From Acidipila sp. EB88 (GTDB lineage Bacteria > Acidobacteriota > Terriglobia > Terriglobales > Acidobacteriaceae), in contig NZ_QWEV01000005.1 of NCBI RefSeq assembly GCF_003858395.1, positions 3,286,001 through 3,350,000 on the forward strand: DNA of 64,000 bases, read 5' to 3'. The position numbers and the translations under genes are program-made. The notes under the pieces were generated by a model, which saw nothing but the letters and a program-made list of their open reading frames with translations, made no database searches and was not told the DNA's origin. This document shows, one piece after another, positions 19,177 to 28,112 of this stretch. The stretch's first letter is position 1. Every line of letters starts with the position of its first letter.

Positions 19177-20100
19177 CTAGTTTGTGGTCGCACGTGCCAA
19201 CGTTGCCAGCCACTGCAATACTGTTGTTTCCAGGGCGATGCGGCGATCGCTGTAGCTGTGATCTGTCACAAAGTGCTTCTCCATCACGCGCGTATCGCCA
19301 GCCGCTCGCAGCGCAGCGGCGAGTGCGTGATTGGCTGGTGCATTGTCATCGTCCGACTCCACCATGAGCACCGGGAGCTGCTTCAACGCCGGCGCGTAGG
19401 CGATGTAGTTCCAGTGCCCGGCGTTGGCCTTGATCTCGGACCACAAGCCCTCGGGCGTGCAGCCCTGCAGCGGCGCACTCTCCGCGCGCATACCGGCGAT
19501 GCCGGAGCGGTCGCTGGCAACGGTCGCCGGATGCGATGCTTCTGCGCCGATGTTCCATGCGCTGAGTGCAGCGACGCCTGCGACACCCGTGCGGTTCGCC
19601 GCGGCATGCAGGGCCAGGAAGCCGCCCATGCTGTGCCCGATGACCACGATCCTGCTGGGGTCGAGCGCGTACTTTGCGGCGATGGCAGGGTCACGGAGGA
19701 AGGCGATGGCGGCTGAGGTGTCTTCGTCCGCATGGGTGAACGAGAACGCGCCGGGCGAGCCCCAGGCACCACGATAGTGGAAGGTGAGCACGCTCCAGCC
19801 GGCTCGCCGCATAGCCTGGGCCAGATCGAGATTTTGCTCGTTGCCCGGGAAGCCATGCAGCAGCAACACCACTGGATGAGGCCCCCGGCCAGCCGCGAGG
19901 TAAAAGACTGCATTCATGGCCGCGCCGTGGCTGGGCACCGTCAGCTCAACGAGCTGTGCCGGGTGCTGGGCATCGCGTACCGGGTCGGCTGTAATGGCGG
20001 CTGTGACGCTTGCTGCAGGCTGCGTTTGTTGCGCGTGTAGTGCGGGGAGCAAGGCAACGGAGAAAGCAAGGCTGAGCAGCAGACGGACGGATCGGTTCAC
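19177..20100 (-). CDS. Secreted alpha/beta hydrolase
   Basis: With a GTG start at 20100, behind AAAGGAGCGCTGC, the 307-residue protein has a signal peptide (VNRSVRLLLSLAFSVALL...LHA). The fold shows the oxyanion HGFPGNEQN, nucleophile elbow GHSMGGF, acid ESDDDN and His in DHSYSD, consistent with a dienelactone-hydrolase/BAAT-like alpha/beta hydrolase. It acts outside the cytoplasm, on an ester or peptide not inferable from sequence. It converges with phoU and has no operon partner. Confidence 0.85.
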   Translation of the reverse strand: MNRSVRLLLSLAFSVALLPALHAQQTQPAASVTAAITADPVRDAQHPAQLVELTVPSHGAAMNAVFYLAAGRGPHPVVLLLHGFPGNEQNLDLAQAMRRAGWSVLTFHYRGAWGSPGAFSFTHADEDTSAAIAFLRDPAIAAKYALDPSRIVVIGHSMGGFLALHAAANRTGVAGVAALSAWNIGAEASHPATVASDRSGIAGMRAESAPLQGCTPEGLWSEIKANAGHWNYIAYAPALKQLPVLMVESDDDNAPANHALAAALRAAGDTRVMEKHFVTDHSYSDRRIALETTVLQWLATLARATTN

Positions 20101-20193
20101 GCAGCGCTCCTTTGCGGCAGGATCTTCAGCACATAGTTGCAAGGAGTCTACTGCGAGGCCACGCCACTGGACATCAGAGTTTGCCGGGCAGCA

Positions 20194-20949
20194 TCAAGTC
20201 GCTGCAGCCTCGGCCTGGTAGCGGATGTTGCCGCCTCGCGTGATCGAGTGGCCGACTGCGAGAAAGCTCGCTGCGGCTACCCCATAGCAATCGCATGCCG
20301 ACTCCTGAAGCTTTTCCCGACTCAGGATCTGGATGTGGCCGCGGCGATAATCAATGGCTCCTGCTTTTTGCAGGGCTCCGCAGGCCAGGGTCACGGTAGG
20401 CCGGCCTGAGCCAAGCATCACCGAAAGAAACTCCTGCGTAAGGTCGACCATGTCTGTGCTGACGCGGTCCTGCACCATCAACAGCCAGCGGGCCAAGCGA
20501 GCATCCGCAGGGTGGAACAGGTTGCAGGCTCCCAGTTGCTCGAGCACGACACTTTGCCCCTGCACAAACGCAAGCACCGCACCGCGCACGGAAGCAGAGT
20601 GATCAAACGCTTTCCGCAGAGCTGTGAACGGGACACGGAGCGCCGAGCCCTCTACCTGCACGAAGCACTGGCTCACGACCGGGGCAGAGCCCAGCAGGTG
20701 CAGCGCGGCGGTTACACCCTCTCGGCCGATCAGGCCGACCTCTGCGCATTGCCCCGCTGGCGTATTCGCAACGACCGAGGCCATGCCACTGGTCGGGAAG
20801 TAAGCGTAGTGCGGGATCTGGTTGGCTTCGTAAAGCACCATGCTTCGTGGCAGCGCGACAGGAACAAGACTGGTGCTGAGTTCATTTCTCGCGTCGTCTG
20901 ACAGGGCTTTCAGCAGGGTGTTCGATGCCGGGTGGAGCATAAGGCACAT
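20194..20949 (-). CDS. Crp/Fnr family transcriptional regulator
   Basis: The 251-residue protein has an N-terminal cNMP-binding-like beta barrel (SMVLYEANQIPHYAYFPTSGMASVV, VGLIGREGVTAALHLLG) and a C-terminal Crp-type helix-turn-helix (about 165-225; LTQEFLSVMLGSGRPTVTLACGALQKAGAIDYRRGHIQI). The usual RxxS cAMP-contact motif is absent, and no Cys cluster suggests an iron-sulfur Fnr, so the ligand is unknown. It is monocistronic, upstream of the alpha/beta hydrolase by 93 bases. Confidence 0.87.
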   Translation of the reverse strand: MCLMLHPASNTLLKALSDDARNELSTSLVPVALPRSMVLYEANQIPHYAYFPTSGMASVVANTPAGQCAEVGLIGREGVTAALHLLGSAPVVSQCFVQVEGSALRVPFTALRKAFDHSASVRGAVLAFVQGQSVVLEQLGACNLFHPADARLARWLLMVQDRVSTDMVDLTQEFLSVMLGSGRPTVTLACGALQKAGAIDYRRGHIQILSREKLQESACDCYGVAAASFLAVGHSITRGGNIRYQAEAAAT

Positions 20950-21366
20950 CCTTCAATACAGCAGGTAAGGACAGCCGCTACACGGGCACGCAGCGAAGGG
21001 GATTGCCATCGTGTGAAGCATGCCGCAGGCAGCAACATGCAAATGGGGCGCCAGCTGGCGCGAAGTGTCCTGAATGACTGCTGAAGGCCGTTGCGGCTGG
21101 ATGAACAGCAGGGAAGGAGGGAACTCCTAAGTAAAACACCCTGATTAAGTCTACCCGGTTGAGCACATATCTGCCGACTCAAGGTAAGGAATGCGGTTGC
21201 CTGGGTAACCGTAGTGCAAGGTTGTATGGTGAGCGCGTTTTTTTGCCCACACTGCTGCCGCTGGTTGCCATGTTGCGAGAGATTGCCCGGGCACACATGA
21301 GAACAAAGCTCCGTGGTGTTGCACGGTTTGTTGTGAGATGAAGCCTGCTTCTACCCGTGGCGTGCG
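20950..21366. other. Intergenic region without recognised gene
   Basis: 417 bases between the Crp-like regulator and the PIG-L gene. Both genes point outwards, so it should hold two promoters. An imperfect hairpin CGGTTGCC/GGTAACCG and a T7 run are visible near 21193-21244, but they do not combine into a terminator. Confidence 0.4.
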
Positions 21367-22128
21367 TTGGACCATGCCCTTTGTGGATTGGGGCATCCTA
21401 CCAAGCGCATATCTGTCACGAAGTACGAAGGCCGAATCTTGATTATCCCGATCTGCCATGAAGATACCTGGACTGATTTCCTGAGAGACCTGGAGGACTG
21501 GCATGTTCCAGACATGCCGATCGTCCTGGTGTCTCCCCATCCGGATGACGAGACGCTGGGCGCCGGTGGGCTGCTCGCCGCCTGCCGGGGTGCAGGGATA
21601 CCGGTCACGGTCATCGCAGTGACAGATGGAGAGAATGCATACCAGCAGAATGACGGTTTAGGAGCAGTGCGGGAGCAGGAGCAGAGCCGGGCGCTCGACT
21701 GCCTTGGCGTGGCATCGGACCACATCCACAGGTTGCGACTCACGGACAGCGGACTTATGGAGCAGAAACACTTACTCGTCGAGGCACTTCGCCCGCTGGT
21801 TTCTTTTGGCAGCCATGTGATCGCGCCCTGGCACGGTGATTTCCATCCCGACCACGAAGCTTGCGGCGCAGCCGCGGCTGCAGTGGTGCAAGAGAAGGGT
21901 GCGACGCTTACCTCCTATCTTTTCTGGACGTGGCATCGCGGCACACCGGCAACGCTGACCGGACAGAAGCTTGTGCGTTTTCCGCTTACCCCGGAACTTG
22001 TTGCGTTGAAACTCAAGGCGCTTCACTGCCACCAGTCGCAACTGGCGCACGCAGGAGAGCCGCCGATTCTTCCTTCGTATCTGCTGCAGCCGGCGATGCG
22101 TCCGTTTGAAGTTTTTGTAATGGCCTGA
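21367..22128 (+). CDS. PIG-L/LmbE family deacetylase, first gene of a four-gene cluster
   Basis: The Zn deacetylase carries VSPHPDDETLGAGGLLAAC and GDFHPDHEACG, the three metal ligands of the PIG-L/LmbE family, which deacylate N-acetyl-sugars. It differs from the bshB1 product at 8.4 kb (HPDDE versus HRDD). The start is uncertain: TTG at 21367 (253 residues) has no clear ribosome-binding site, and ATG at 21514 would begin 4 residues before the metal site. It is followed within 20 bases by a methyltransferase, then a GT2 and an acyl-CoA-dehydrogenase-like protein, with overlaps. The set suggests synthesis of a modified glycan or glycolipid; the product is not known to me. Confidence 0.82.
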   Translation: MDHALCGLGHPTKRISVTKYEGRILIIPICHEDTWTDFLRDLEDWHVPDMPIVLVSPHPDDETLGAGGLLAACRGAGIPVTVIAVTDGENAYQQNDGLGAVREQEQSRALDCLGVASDHIHRLRLTDSGLMEQKHLLVEALRPLVSFGSHVIAPWHGDFHPDHEACGAAAAAVVQEKGATLTSYLFWTWHRGTPATLTGQKLVRFPLTPELVALKLKALHCHQSQLAHAGEPPILPSYLLQPAMRPFEVFVMA

Positions 22129-22147
22129 AGAACCTAGGACAAGAGTC

Positions 22148-22728
22148 ATGGATCCCACGAGTCAGGAATTTTTCGAGCAGAAATACCGTCATACCCGGAC
22201 CCCTGGCAGTTCGCTTCGAGCGCGTATGAAACCGCGCGCTACGACGCGATCATGGCTGCCCTGGGCGAAAAGCGCCATCGCAGGGCTTTTGAGCCTGGCT
22301 GTTCGATCGGTATGCTGACGCGGCGTCTTGCAGAGATGTGTGAGCAGGTGGAGGCGATGGATATTTCGCCGACCGCCGTGGCGCAGGCGCAGCAACGCTG
22401 CAGGCATCTGCCGGCGGCAGCAATCCGCTGCGGCACGGTTGCTAACTCTCTGCCCGCTGGCACCTTCGACCTGCTGATCCTGAGTGAGATCGGGTACTAC
22501 TTCGACGAAGATCACTTGCGAGAACTCGCAAGCACAGTGCTCGAACGGCTCGAGCCTGGTGGCACACTGCTCGCCTCGCACTGGCTCGGCAACTCTCCCG
22601 ACCACATTCTGAGTGGCGACGCGGTGCATGCAGTGCTGGCAAACGTGATCGCTGCTGTTCCCGGCATTGCCCTCGCGCATTCGGAACGTCGTCCCGGGTT
22701 CCGGCTGGACCTGTGGGTGCGCGCATGA
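22148..22728 (+). pseudogene. NodS-like SAM-dependent methyltransferase, frameshifted near the start
   Basis: ATG at 22148, behind AGGACAAGAG, opens MDPTSQEFFEQKYR, while the family continuation PDPWQFASSAYETARYDAIM is found one frame away. One base appears missing around 22184-22195. From there to 22728 the frame is intact: FEPGCSIGMLTRRLAE (SAM motif I), AMDISPTAV, FDLLILSEIGYYF and LEPGGTLLASHW, typical of NodS-type N- or O-methyltransferases. An internal ATG at 22252 leaves a 158-residue remnant without the N-terminal helix. This is either a real frameshift or a sequencing error; intact neighbours make an error plausible. Its stop overlaps the GT2 start (ATGA). Confidence 0.75.
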
Positions 22729-23438
22729 GCCTGCAGCCCTGGCATGTAAGCGTGCTGATTCCCGCACGCAACGAGGAGACGCTGCTGCCTCGCTGTCTTC
22801 GCTCGGTACTGAGGTCGGCCGCAGCTCTTCCACCCGGCACAACGTTTGACGTGGTTGTGGTCGTTGACAGCTCTACCGATGCCACGCTGCAAATAGCGCA
22901 GCAGATCCTTGGCAGCGCGGGTGCGGTGGTCAGTACAGACTGCGGCGTGGTTGGCCATGCACGGGCAATTGCCGCGGGGGTCGCCCTGTCTCGCTACAGT
23001 GGGCCGCTTCATCGGTGTTGGCTGGCGAACACAGACGCCGACTGCGATGTGCCCGAGACATGGCTGCAACGGCAGTTGCTGATAGCAGGGGAGCACATGG
23101 ATGCAATCGCAGGAACAGTGGGCGTGGATTCGTTCGCGGAGCACGACGCGGGCGTGCCGCAGCGTTTTCTTGAGACATACCTTGTCGAGGCAGATGGCTC
23201 GCACCCGCACATTCATGGTGCGAACCTTGGTGTGCGCGCCGATGCTTACCTGTCCACCGGGGGCTGGCGAAGCCTGGCCACTGCAGAGGACAAAGACCTC
23301 TGGGAACGACTTGCCCTTGCCGGCCGTGCGCGCGTGTCCACCAGCCGCACCCGGATCCTCACCAGCGGCCGCTTTACCGGGCGAGCTCCGAATGGTTTTG
23401 CCCAGGCGCTGGCTGCGCATAACGGGTCCATCGCTTGA
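22725..23438 (+). CDS. Family 2 glycosyltransferase
   Basis: The 237-residue GT-A glycosyltransferase has VSVLIPARNEETLLPRCL at its start, VVVVDSSTDATL (nucleotide-binding Asp) and NTDADCDVPETW with the DAD-type metal site. No membrane helices are visible, so it is cytosolic or peripheral. ATG overlaps the methyltransferase stop by 4 bases, and its own stop overlaps the next start (TTGA), indicating tight coupling. The middle HPHIHGANLGVRADAYL aligns with acceptor-side segments of GT2 enzymes. Donor and acceptor are unknown. Confidence 0.85.
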   Translation: MSLQPWHVSVLIPARNEETLLPRCLRSVLRSAAALPPGTTFDVVVVVDSSTDATLQIAQQILGSAGAVVSTDCGVVGHARAIAAGVALSRYSGPLHRCWLANTDADCDVPETWLQRQLLIAGEHMDAIAGTVGVDSFAEHDAGVPQRFLETYLVEADGSHPHIHGANLGVRADAYLSTGGWRSLATAEDKDLWERLALAGRARVSTSRTRILTSGRFTGRAPNGFAQALAAHNGSIA

Positions 23439-24376
23439 CCGCGCACGAGTTGTGCCAAAGCCTGCGAGCAAGCTTCTCTGACCCACTGCCTTTGCCCGCA
23501 GGCGGCCAGACACCCCTCCGCCACCAGCGCCTGATGGAGCTGGGACGCCAGAACCTGTCTCTGGCGCGTCTTGCTGAAGCGCATTGGGACGCGGTTGCCA
23601 TCCTGGCCGAAGCAGGACGCGAGCCGGCCCCCGGAGCAATTTGCGGAGTGTGGGCGTCGGAAAAGCCGGATATGGCTCTGCGACTGGAGCGTGCGGGAAA
23701 CGGCTACAGCGTGACGGGCCAGAAGCTCTTTTGCACCGGCGCAGGTCTGGTGGATCGCGCGCTGGTCACGGTAGGTTCGCCCGCTTCGTTGCTGGTAGAG
23801 GTCGACCTGCGCAGCAATGCTGGGCAATGGGAGTGGAACACGGGGGACTGGAAGACCGGAGCCTTTGCCGAAACCCAGACAGCGCGCGTGCAGTTTCACG
23901 GTGTACGCGTCGAGGCAGATGCTGTCCTCGGGGATGATGGCTGGTACGTTCACCGGCCGGGTTTCTGGCATGGTGCGTGTGGGCCGGCCTCGTGCTGGGC
24001 CGGCGGCGCGGCCGGTCTGCTCGACTATGCCCTGCGGAACAGTCGGGCAGATGCGCACACCCTCGCGCACCTGGGAGCCATGCATGCCGATGCATGGGCG
24101 CTGAGCGCTTTTCTGCAGCGAGCAGGAGAGGAGATCGATGCGATGCCCGGCGACTATGCTGGCGGCTGTGTGCGCGCGTTGACGGTGCGCCACTTGGTCG
24201 AGCAGGCGGCAACCGATATGCTGCGGCGCTTGCCGCGGGCCTATGGGCCGTACCCCTTGGCCATGGACGCCGGCATGAGTCGCCGCTGCCAGGAGCTGGA
24301 CCTGTATCTTAGACAATGCCATGCTGAGCGGGACCTGGAAGCCCTGGGTCGCGGTGTTCGCCCGATGCGTGACTGA
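23435..24376 (+). CDS. Acyl-CoA-dehydrogenase-like protein
   Basis: The 313-residue product looks like a short acyl-CoA dehydrogenase: PAPGAICGVWASEKPDM resembles the N/middle domain, RAGNGYSVTGQKLFCTGAGLVDRALV is the strongest match (the substrate-proximal middle barrel), and the C-terminal half is helical. Full enzymes are near 380 residues, so part of the N-terminal domain is missing. The catalytic Glu of the C-terminal domain is not evident. The start is TTG, overlapping the GT2 stop by 4 bases. It may be a non-standard oxidase acting on the cluster's product; that is inference. Confidence 0.75.
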   Translation: MTAHELCQSLRASFSDPLPLPAGGQTPLRHQRLMELGRQNLSLARLAEAHWDAVAILAEAGREPAPGAICGVWASEKPDMALRLERAGNGYSVTGQKLFCTGAGLVDRALVTVGSPASLLVEVDLRSNAGQWEWNTGDWKTGAFAETQTARVQFHGVRVEADAVLGDDGWYVHRPGFWHGACGPASCWAGGAAGLLDYALRNSRADAHTLAHLGAMHADAWALSAFLQRAGEEIDAMPGDYAGGCVRALTVRHLVEQAATDMLRRLPRAYGPYPLAMDAGMSRRCQELDLYLRQCHAERDLEALGRGVRPMRD

Positions 24377-24451
24377 CCGGGCCGCCGCGTGCATCGCGCA
24401 GGTGGCCGCCGCGGCGCCGCGTAGATCGCCAGAGCAGGAGCCTTTGAAGCT

Positions 24452-26659
24452 GTGACCAAACCGATGCGAGTGACAGCCGTTTTTGTCGGTACCCTGACCG
24501 TGCTGCTGGTCGTTGCCGTGACGGTGATTCCGTGGTTTCTCAACACAGAAAGCGCGCGCCGCGAAGCGGAAGCGCGGTTGACCCATGCGCTCGGACGCAA
24601 CGTCTCGATCGACAAACTGTCTGTTTCTTTGTGGCAGGGCAGTCTCGCTGCTCAGGGCATCTCGGTGGCTGATGAGCCAGCGCAGGGCGCGCGTCCCTTC
24701 CTGACGGCAAGAGAGTTGCGACTGCGTCTGTCACTGCCCCTGTTGTTGCGGCGCATCGTCAAGGTGGAGGGGCTTGTGCTCGAGTCGCCGCAGGTACAGC
24801 TGGTGCGCGACGGCCAGGGCCGATGGAACTACGCCAGCTTCGTGGTTGGGTCCGGCAGTGTTCAGACTCCCGGCCACACGGCCGAGGGTCGAGCGATCCT
24901 GGCGATCCGTCAGTGCCTAGTGCGGGATGGACAGGTCACCGTGATGACTGGGGCGGGAGCCTCGGCGACGAGCCGGGTGTACCGTGGGCTTGCAGTCAAG
25001 ATCGATGACCTGGATGGTCAAGGCGCGTCGCCCTTGAGCGCCACCATGCAGCTTCCCGGCGGCGGGCGTGTGCAGGTGCAGGGTGCCGTTCAACCGGGTT
25101 CCCGGGGCGGTCAGGCGATTCCGCCGTTTTCGATTGCCGTGCAGGTGCAGCATTTCAAGCCTGAGCTGGATGGCTTCAACGAGGGCTCCTGGCGGGTGGG
25201 CGGAGACGTGGCAGCGCTCCACTTCCGTGCCGTGTCTGTCCGGAACCAGCTTCGTTTCAGCGAACTTGTAGCGCAAGGAGCTCAGCTCAGCGTGGCCACG
25301 CTTCCCGCGCATGCGCTTCGTGCGACTTCACCGGTTCCGAGCTCACGTACTGCGTTTTCAAGTGTGACGCTCGACAAGGCGACGCTCCAGGATAGCTCCC
25401 TTCGCTTCAACGGGCGAGATGGCCATGCCACGGAGTTTGCACATGTTCAGGCTGTGATTGCCAACCTCGCGCGTGGTGCCGTCGCTGATTTTTCTGCCGC
25501 CGGCGACACGGCACACGGCGGCCACGTCAACATTCGGGGGCATTTTGCCCAACCGCCGGCTGCGTCGGGACAGCTGAGCCCTGACGCTGTACCTTCACCG
25601 ATGAGCGACGGCACGCTGGACGCGCAGGTTGCAGTGCAGCAACTCGACCTGGCGGCCACGGGAGCCGGCGCTGGTGCGAACCTTGCAGGCACGGCGAATG
25701 CTGAGGTGCACGTGCAGACGGCAGGAAGCATGCTGCGCTGCAGCGGCACAGCCAGGATCGCAGCCCTGCGGCTTGCCAGAAACGGAACCCCTTCGGCAGT
25801 GCCCGTGACATTGAGCTTTGCCATCAGCCAGGATGCGGAGAGTCGTGCGACGCCCCCTGCCGATAGCAGGGATGGGTCAAAAAGGATGGGCCGGATTGAT
25901 CGTGCGGACGTGTCGATTGGAGCAGCCACGGCACACATCGACGGCACCTACGCCGTTGCAGGACATGACACTGAGCTTGATCTGCGCGTAAATGGCCAGT
26001 CCATGCCCATCGATCCGATGGAGGCGTTTCTGCCATCGCTCGGCATTGAACTGCCCCATGGCTCGCAGTTGCGGGGCGGTACGTTATCCACCGAGCTGAC
26101 GATCACCGGCGCCCCGGCGAGCCCGCACGTGCGTGGCTCGATCGGGCTGCGAAACACGGAGCTTGCTGGTTTTGATCTGGGCGCGCAGCTGCAGGTATTG
26201 GCGCGGTTCACAGGAGGCAAGCTGGGCACGGCGACCCGGCAGGGCACGGCAATCCAGTCGCTCACCGCTGTGATCGATGCGGCTAACGGTTCGCTGCGCA
26301 CGGACAACCTTGCGCTGAACATCGCAGGGGTAGGCACCGCCACCGGGCAGGGCACCGTCCATGCCGGGGGAGCGCTTGATTATGATCTGCTGTTGAAGCT
26401 TGAAACAAGCGGCGCCCCGGCGAACAACCCGCTTGCGGGTGGGCTTGCTGCCTTGTTCGGGGGTGGAAAGTCGGGATCACTCTCCGGGCTGCTGGGTGCG
26501 GTGTTGCGTAATGGGGTTCCGGTGCGGGTCGGTGGAACGTCCAGTCATCCCAGCTTCGCCGTGGACCTGCACTCAATCCTGTCAAAGGAGGAGTGGCCGG
26601 GTCGGCCGGAACTGCTCCACCCGGCAATCGCCAAATCTGCCACGATCGCCCACCTGTAA
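24452..26659 (+). CDS. AsmA family protein
   Basis: The 735-residue protein has one N-terminal membrane helix (about 9-29) and then a very long beta-rich periplasmic region, the layout of AsmA/TamB-like proteins that bridge inner and outer membranes and are tied to phospholipid transport and envelope homeostasis. The start region reads EAEARLTHALGRNVSIDKLSVSLW and the C-terminus GQGTVHAGGALDYDLLLKLET, both typical of AsmA. GTG 24452 follows CAGGAGCC at about 12 bases; ATG 24464 is an alternative. It stands alone. Confidence 0.85.
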   Translation: MTKPMRVTAVFVGTLTVLLVVAVTVIPWFLNTESARREAEARLTHALGRNVSIDKLSVSLWQGSLAAQGISVADEPAQGARPFLTARELRLRLSLPLLLRRIVKVEGLVLESPQVQLVRDGQGRWNYASFVVGSGSVQTPGHTAEGRAILAIRQCLVRDGQVTVMTGAGASATSRVYRGLAVKIDDLDGQGASPLSATMQLPGGGRVQVQGAVQPGSRGGQAIPPFSIAVQVQHFKPELDGFNEGSWRVGGDVAALHFRAVSVRNQLRFSELVAQGAQLSVATLPAHALRATSPVPSSRTAFSSVTLDKATLQDSSLRFNGRDGHATEFAHVQAVIANLARGAVADFSAAGDTAHGGHVNIRGHFAQPPAASGQLSPDAVPSPMSDGTLDAQVAVQQLDLAATGAGAGANLAGTANAEVHVQTAGSMLRCSGTARIAALRLARNGTPSAVPVTLSFAISQDAESRATPPADSRDGSKRMGRIDRADVSIGAATAHIDGTYAVAGHDTELDLRVNGQSMPIDPMEAFLPSLGIELPHGSQLRGGTLSTELTITGAPASPHVRGSIGLRNTELAGFDLGAQLQVLARFTGGKLGTATRQGTAIQSLTAVIDAANGSLRTDNLALNIAGVGTATGQGTVHAGGALDYDLLLKLETSGAPANNPLAGGLAALFGGGKSGSLSGLLGAVLRNGVPVRVGGTSSHPSFAVDLHSILSKEEWPGRPELLHPAIAKSATIAHL

Positions 26660-26721
26660 GGAAGATGGCGAGGATGCTGGTCTTACTGCGAGACTTGTAC
26701 GCAGGGCTGGGCGGGCCCGTG

Positions 26722-26937
26722 TCAGAGAACTGCTTCCTTGTGTGTGGCCTCGTAGTCGGTGATGAGCGAGCGGATGCACAGGATCTTCTTATCCAGTCCC
26801 ATCAGCTCAAGGCGGGCATGTTCAGAAAGCGAACCCTTCACCTTGCCCTCAAAGGCCTGCCGCTCCGACAGCAGACGGGTGAGAAACTCCTGTTGTTTCT
26901 GGTACTGCTTGGGATTCCATCCTACCGGTAAGGCCAT
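26722..26937 (-). CDS. Small hypothetical protein, 71 aa
   Basis: The product is charged and helical (QKQQEFLTRLLSERQAFEGKVK, SEHARLELMGLDKKILCIRSL), with heptad-like spacing suggesting a short coiled coil. Codon use resembles the GC-rich backbone and no competing frame is better, so it is probably genuine. I do not recognise the family. It lies between AsmA and the tRNA, on the opposite strand. Confidence 0.5.
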   Translation of the reverse strand: MALPVGWNPKQYQKQQEFLTRLLSERQAFEGKVKGSLSEHARLELMGLDKKILCIRSLITDYEATHKEAVL

Positions 26938-27071
26938 ACGGTAAGTGTAACAACCGAAACCAAATGTGCCTGTTCTTGACGCGACACTCTTTCAAGAATT
27001 GACAGGAATGGCCGGGCAAGAGACGACTGGCGTTGCGAGCGGGTGCATGGCAGGGCTGCGGGTCGAGCACT

Positions 27072-27099
27072 TTGAGACGCAGGGGCTTTTTGGTACAGT
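27072..27099 (+). promoter_or_regulatory. Promoter of tRNA-Ser
   Basis: TTGAGA, 16 bases, TACAGT; predicted start near 27106, about 28 bases before the mature tRNA end. Confidence 0.5.
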
Positions 27100-27133
27100 A
27101 GGGAGGAAGCAGCAAGTGCTTTGCTGTGTTAGC

Positions 27134-27225
27134 GGAGAGATGGCAGAGTCCGGTCGAATGCAGCTGACTCGAAATCAGCCATACCTTTACGGGTATCGGG
27201 GGTTCAAATCCCTCTCTCTCCGCCA
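27134..27225 (+). tRNA. tRNA-Ser(CGA)
   Basis: 92 bases including an encoded CCA. The acceptor stem is GGAGAGA/TCTCTCC, the anticodon stem-loop is GCTGA-CTCGAAA-TCAGC with anticodon CGA, there is a long class II variable arm (ATACC...GGTAT), and the T-arm is GGGGG-TTCAAAT-CCCTC. The class II variable arm and CGA anticodon identify Ser reading UCG. A GC shift, a tyrosine recombinase and broken genes follow it, so this tRNA is a likely integration site. Confidence 0.95.
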
Positions 27226-27686
27226 TACGTGTGCGTGAAGTTACGCCAATCGCTATAATCCGCTTAAAATGAATGAGTTAGATGGACGCGCACCGCGCTT
27301 ACACCGCGTATGGTGCGCTCTCATGTGCCTACCTGCATGCCGTTTGTCTTGCAACGCTGACGATGTCTTGCAGCGGGACATCCACATCGAACAAGCGCTA
27401 TCGACCCATCCGATGATGCTCCTGAATGGTCCTGGTGTAGTCGGTGAGGCACACAAACGTGTAAGGAAGCTCTGCTCCAGTTGAGTTGTTGGCGGTGTAC
27501 GCAACCGTAACGTTTAGCAGCCGAACCTTTGTGTAATCCTCGGTTCGAACCCCTGTAAACCACAGTATCTTCATGGTCGAAGGGAACTCGTCTGACGCCA
27601 TGAGCGTCCCCTTGACCTCAGCTGTCTCGTCCGGACCGTCAGAACCTCATTGAGGCATAGACGTCTTAACGTCGCGTTCTTTCTGC
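27226..27686. other. Gene-poor region just after the tRNA
   Basis: A weak minus-strand reading frame (27398-27601) contains ELPYTFVCLTDYT, which recalls glycosyltransferase-like proteins, but stops and frame changes interrupt it and I would not call a gene. A TATAAT hexamer at 27254 has no -35. No copy of the tRNA 3' end was found here. Confidence 0.4.
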
Positions 27687-28099
27687 GCGGGGAAGTTCCC
27701 CGGGTGGGAGACGTTGCTGTACCAAGCCACACTGCCCGGACTGGATGAAGAGCTTGCGTTTCGAGGGGTGGAATGCGGATGTTTGCTCTGCTGTTTTGGC
27801 CAGACCTCAGGAAGGATCTGGGCAGCCGCCCTCACTTCTTTGCTCTTTGGCTTTGCACACGGGTCACCCTTGATCACGGCTCGTTCCACTTCGCAGTGCT
27901 GCCCCTTACCTACACGCTAGGCATGGGGCTCCTGCTCGCGACGGTCCGCGTCCGAACAGGGAGTTTGCCGGGTCCGCTGCTCATGCACAACACTATGAAT
28001 GTCACAGCTGAAATGATTGCGTGGCTTCCGTCGGCCGCGCCTGGCGCGGCGGCCTTAATAGCGCCTACGCGCGGCATGCTGCTTGCCAAGCCCCGTTAA
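27687..28099 (+). pseudogene. Decayed CPBP (CAAX) intramembrane protease
   Basis: Two frames together give a CPBP-family protein. Frame 1 reads ETLLYQATLPGLDEELAFRG and later TSLLFGFAHG, where DEE..FRG is the catalytic EE..R motif. From about 27875 the match moves to another frame: FHFAVLPLTYTLGMGLLLATVRVRTGSLPGPLLMHNTMN, which carries the C-terminal HNxxN motif. So one gene is broken by at least one frameshift and lacks its N-terminal membrane segments. These proteases or protease-like proteins act in the membrane. Confidence 0.6.
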
Positions 28100-28112
28100 C
28101 GCGTTCTCTTCA

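Noticed and set aside
23246..24586. 446-residue minus-strand frame opposite GT2 and ACAD-like genes
   Set aside because: Antisense shadow; composition is arginine/glutamine-rich and no motif is seen.
27398..27601. Glycosyltransferase-like fragment on the minus strand
   Set aside because: FVCLTD is suggestive, but the frame is 67 residues, with stops and no good start; too weak to list as a gene.
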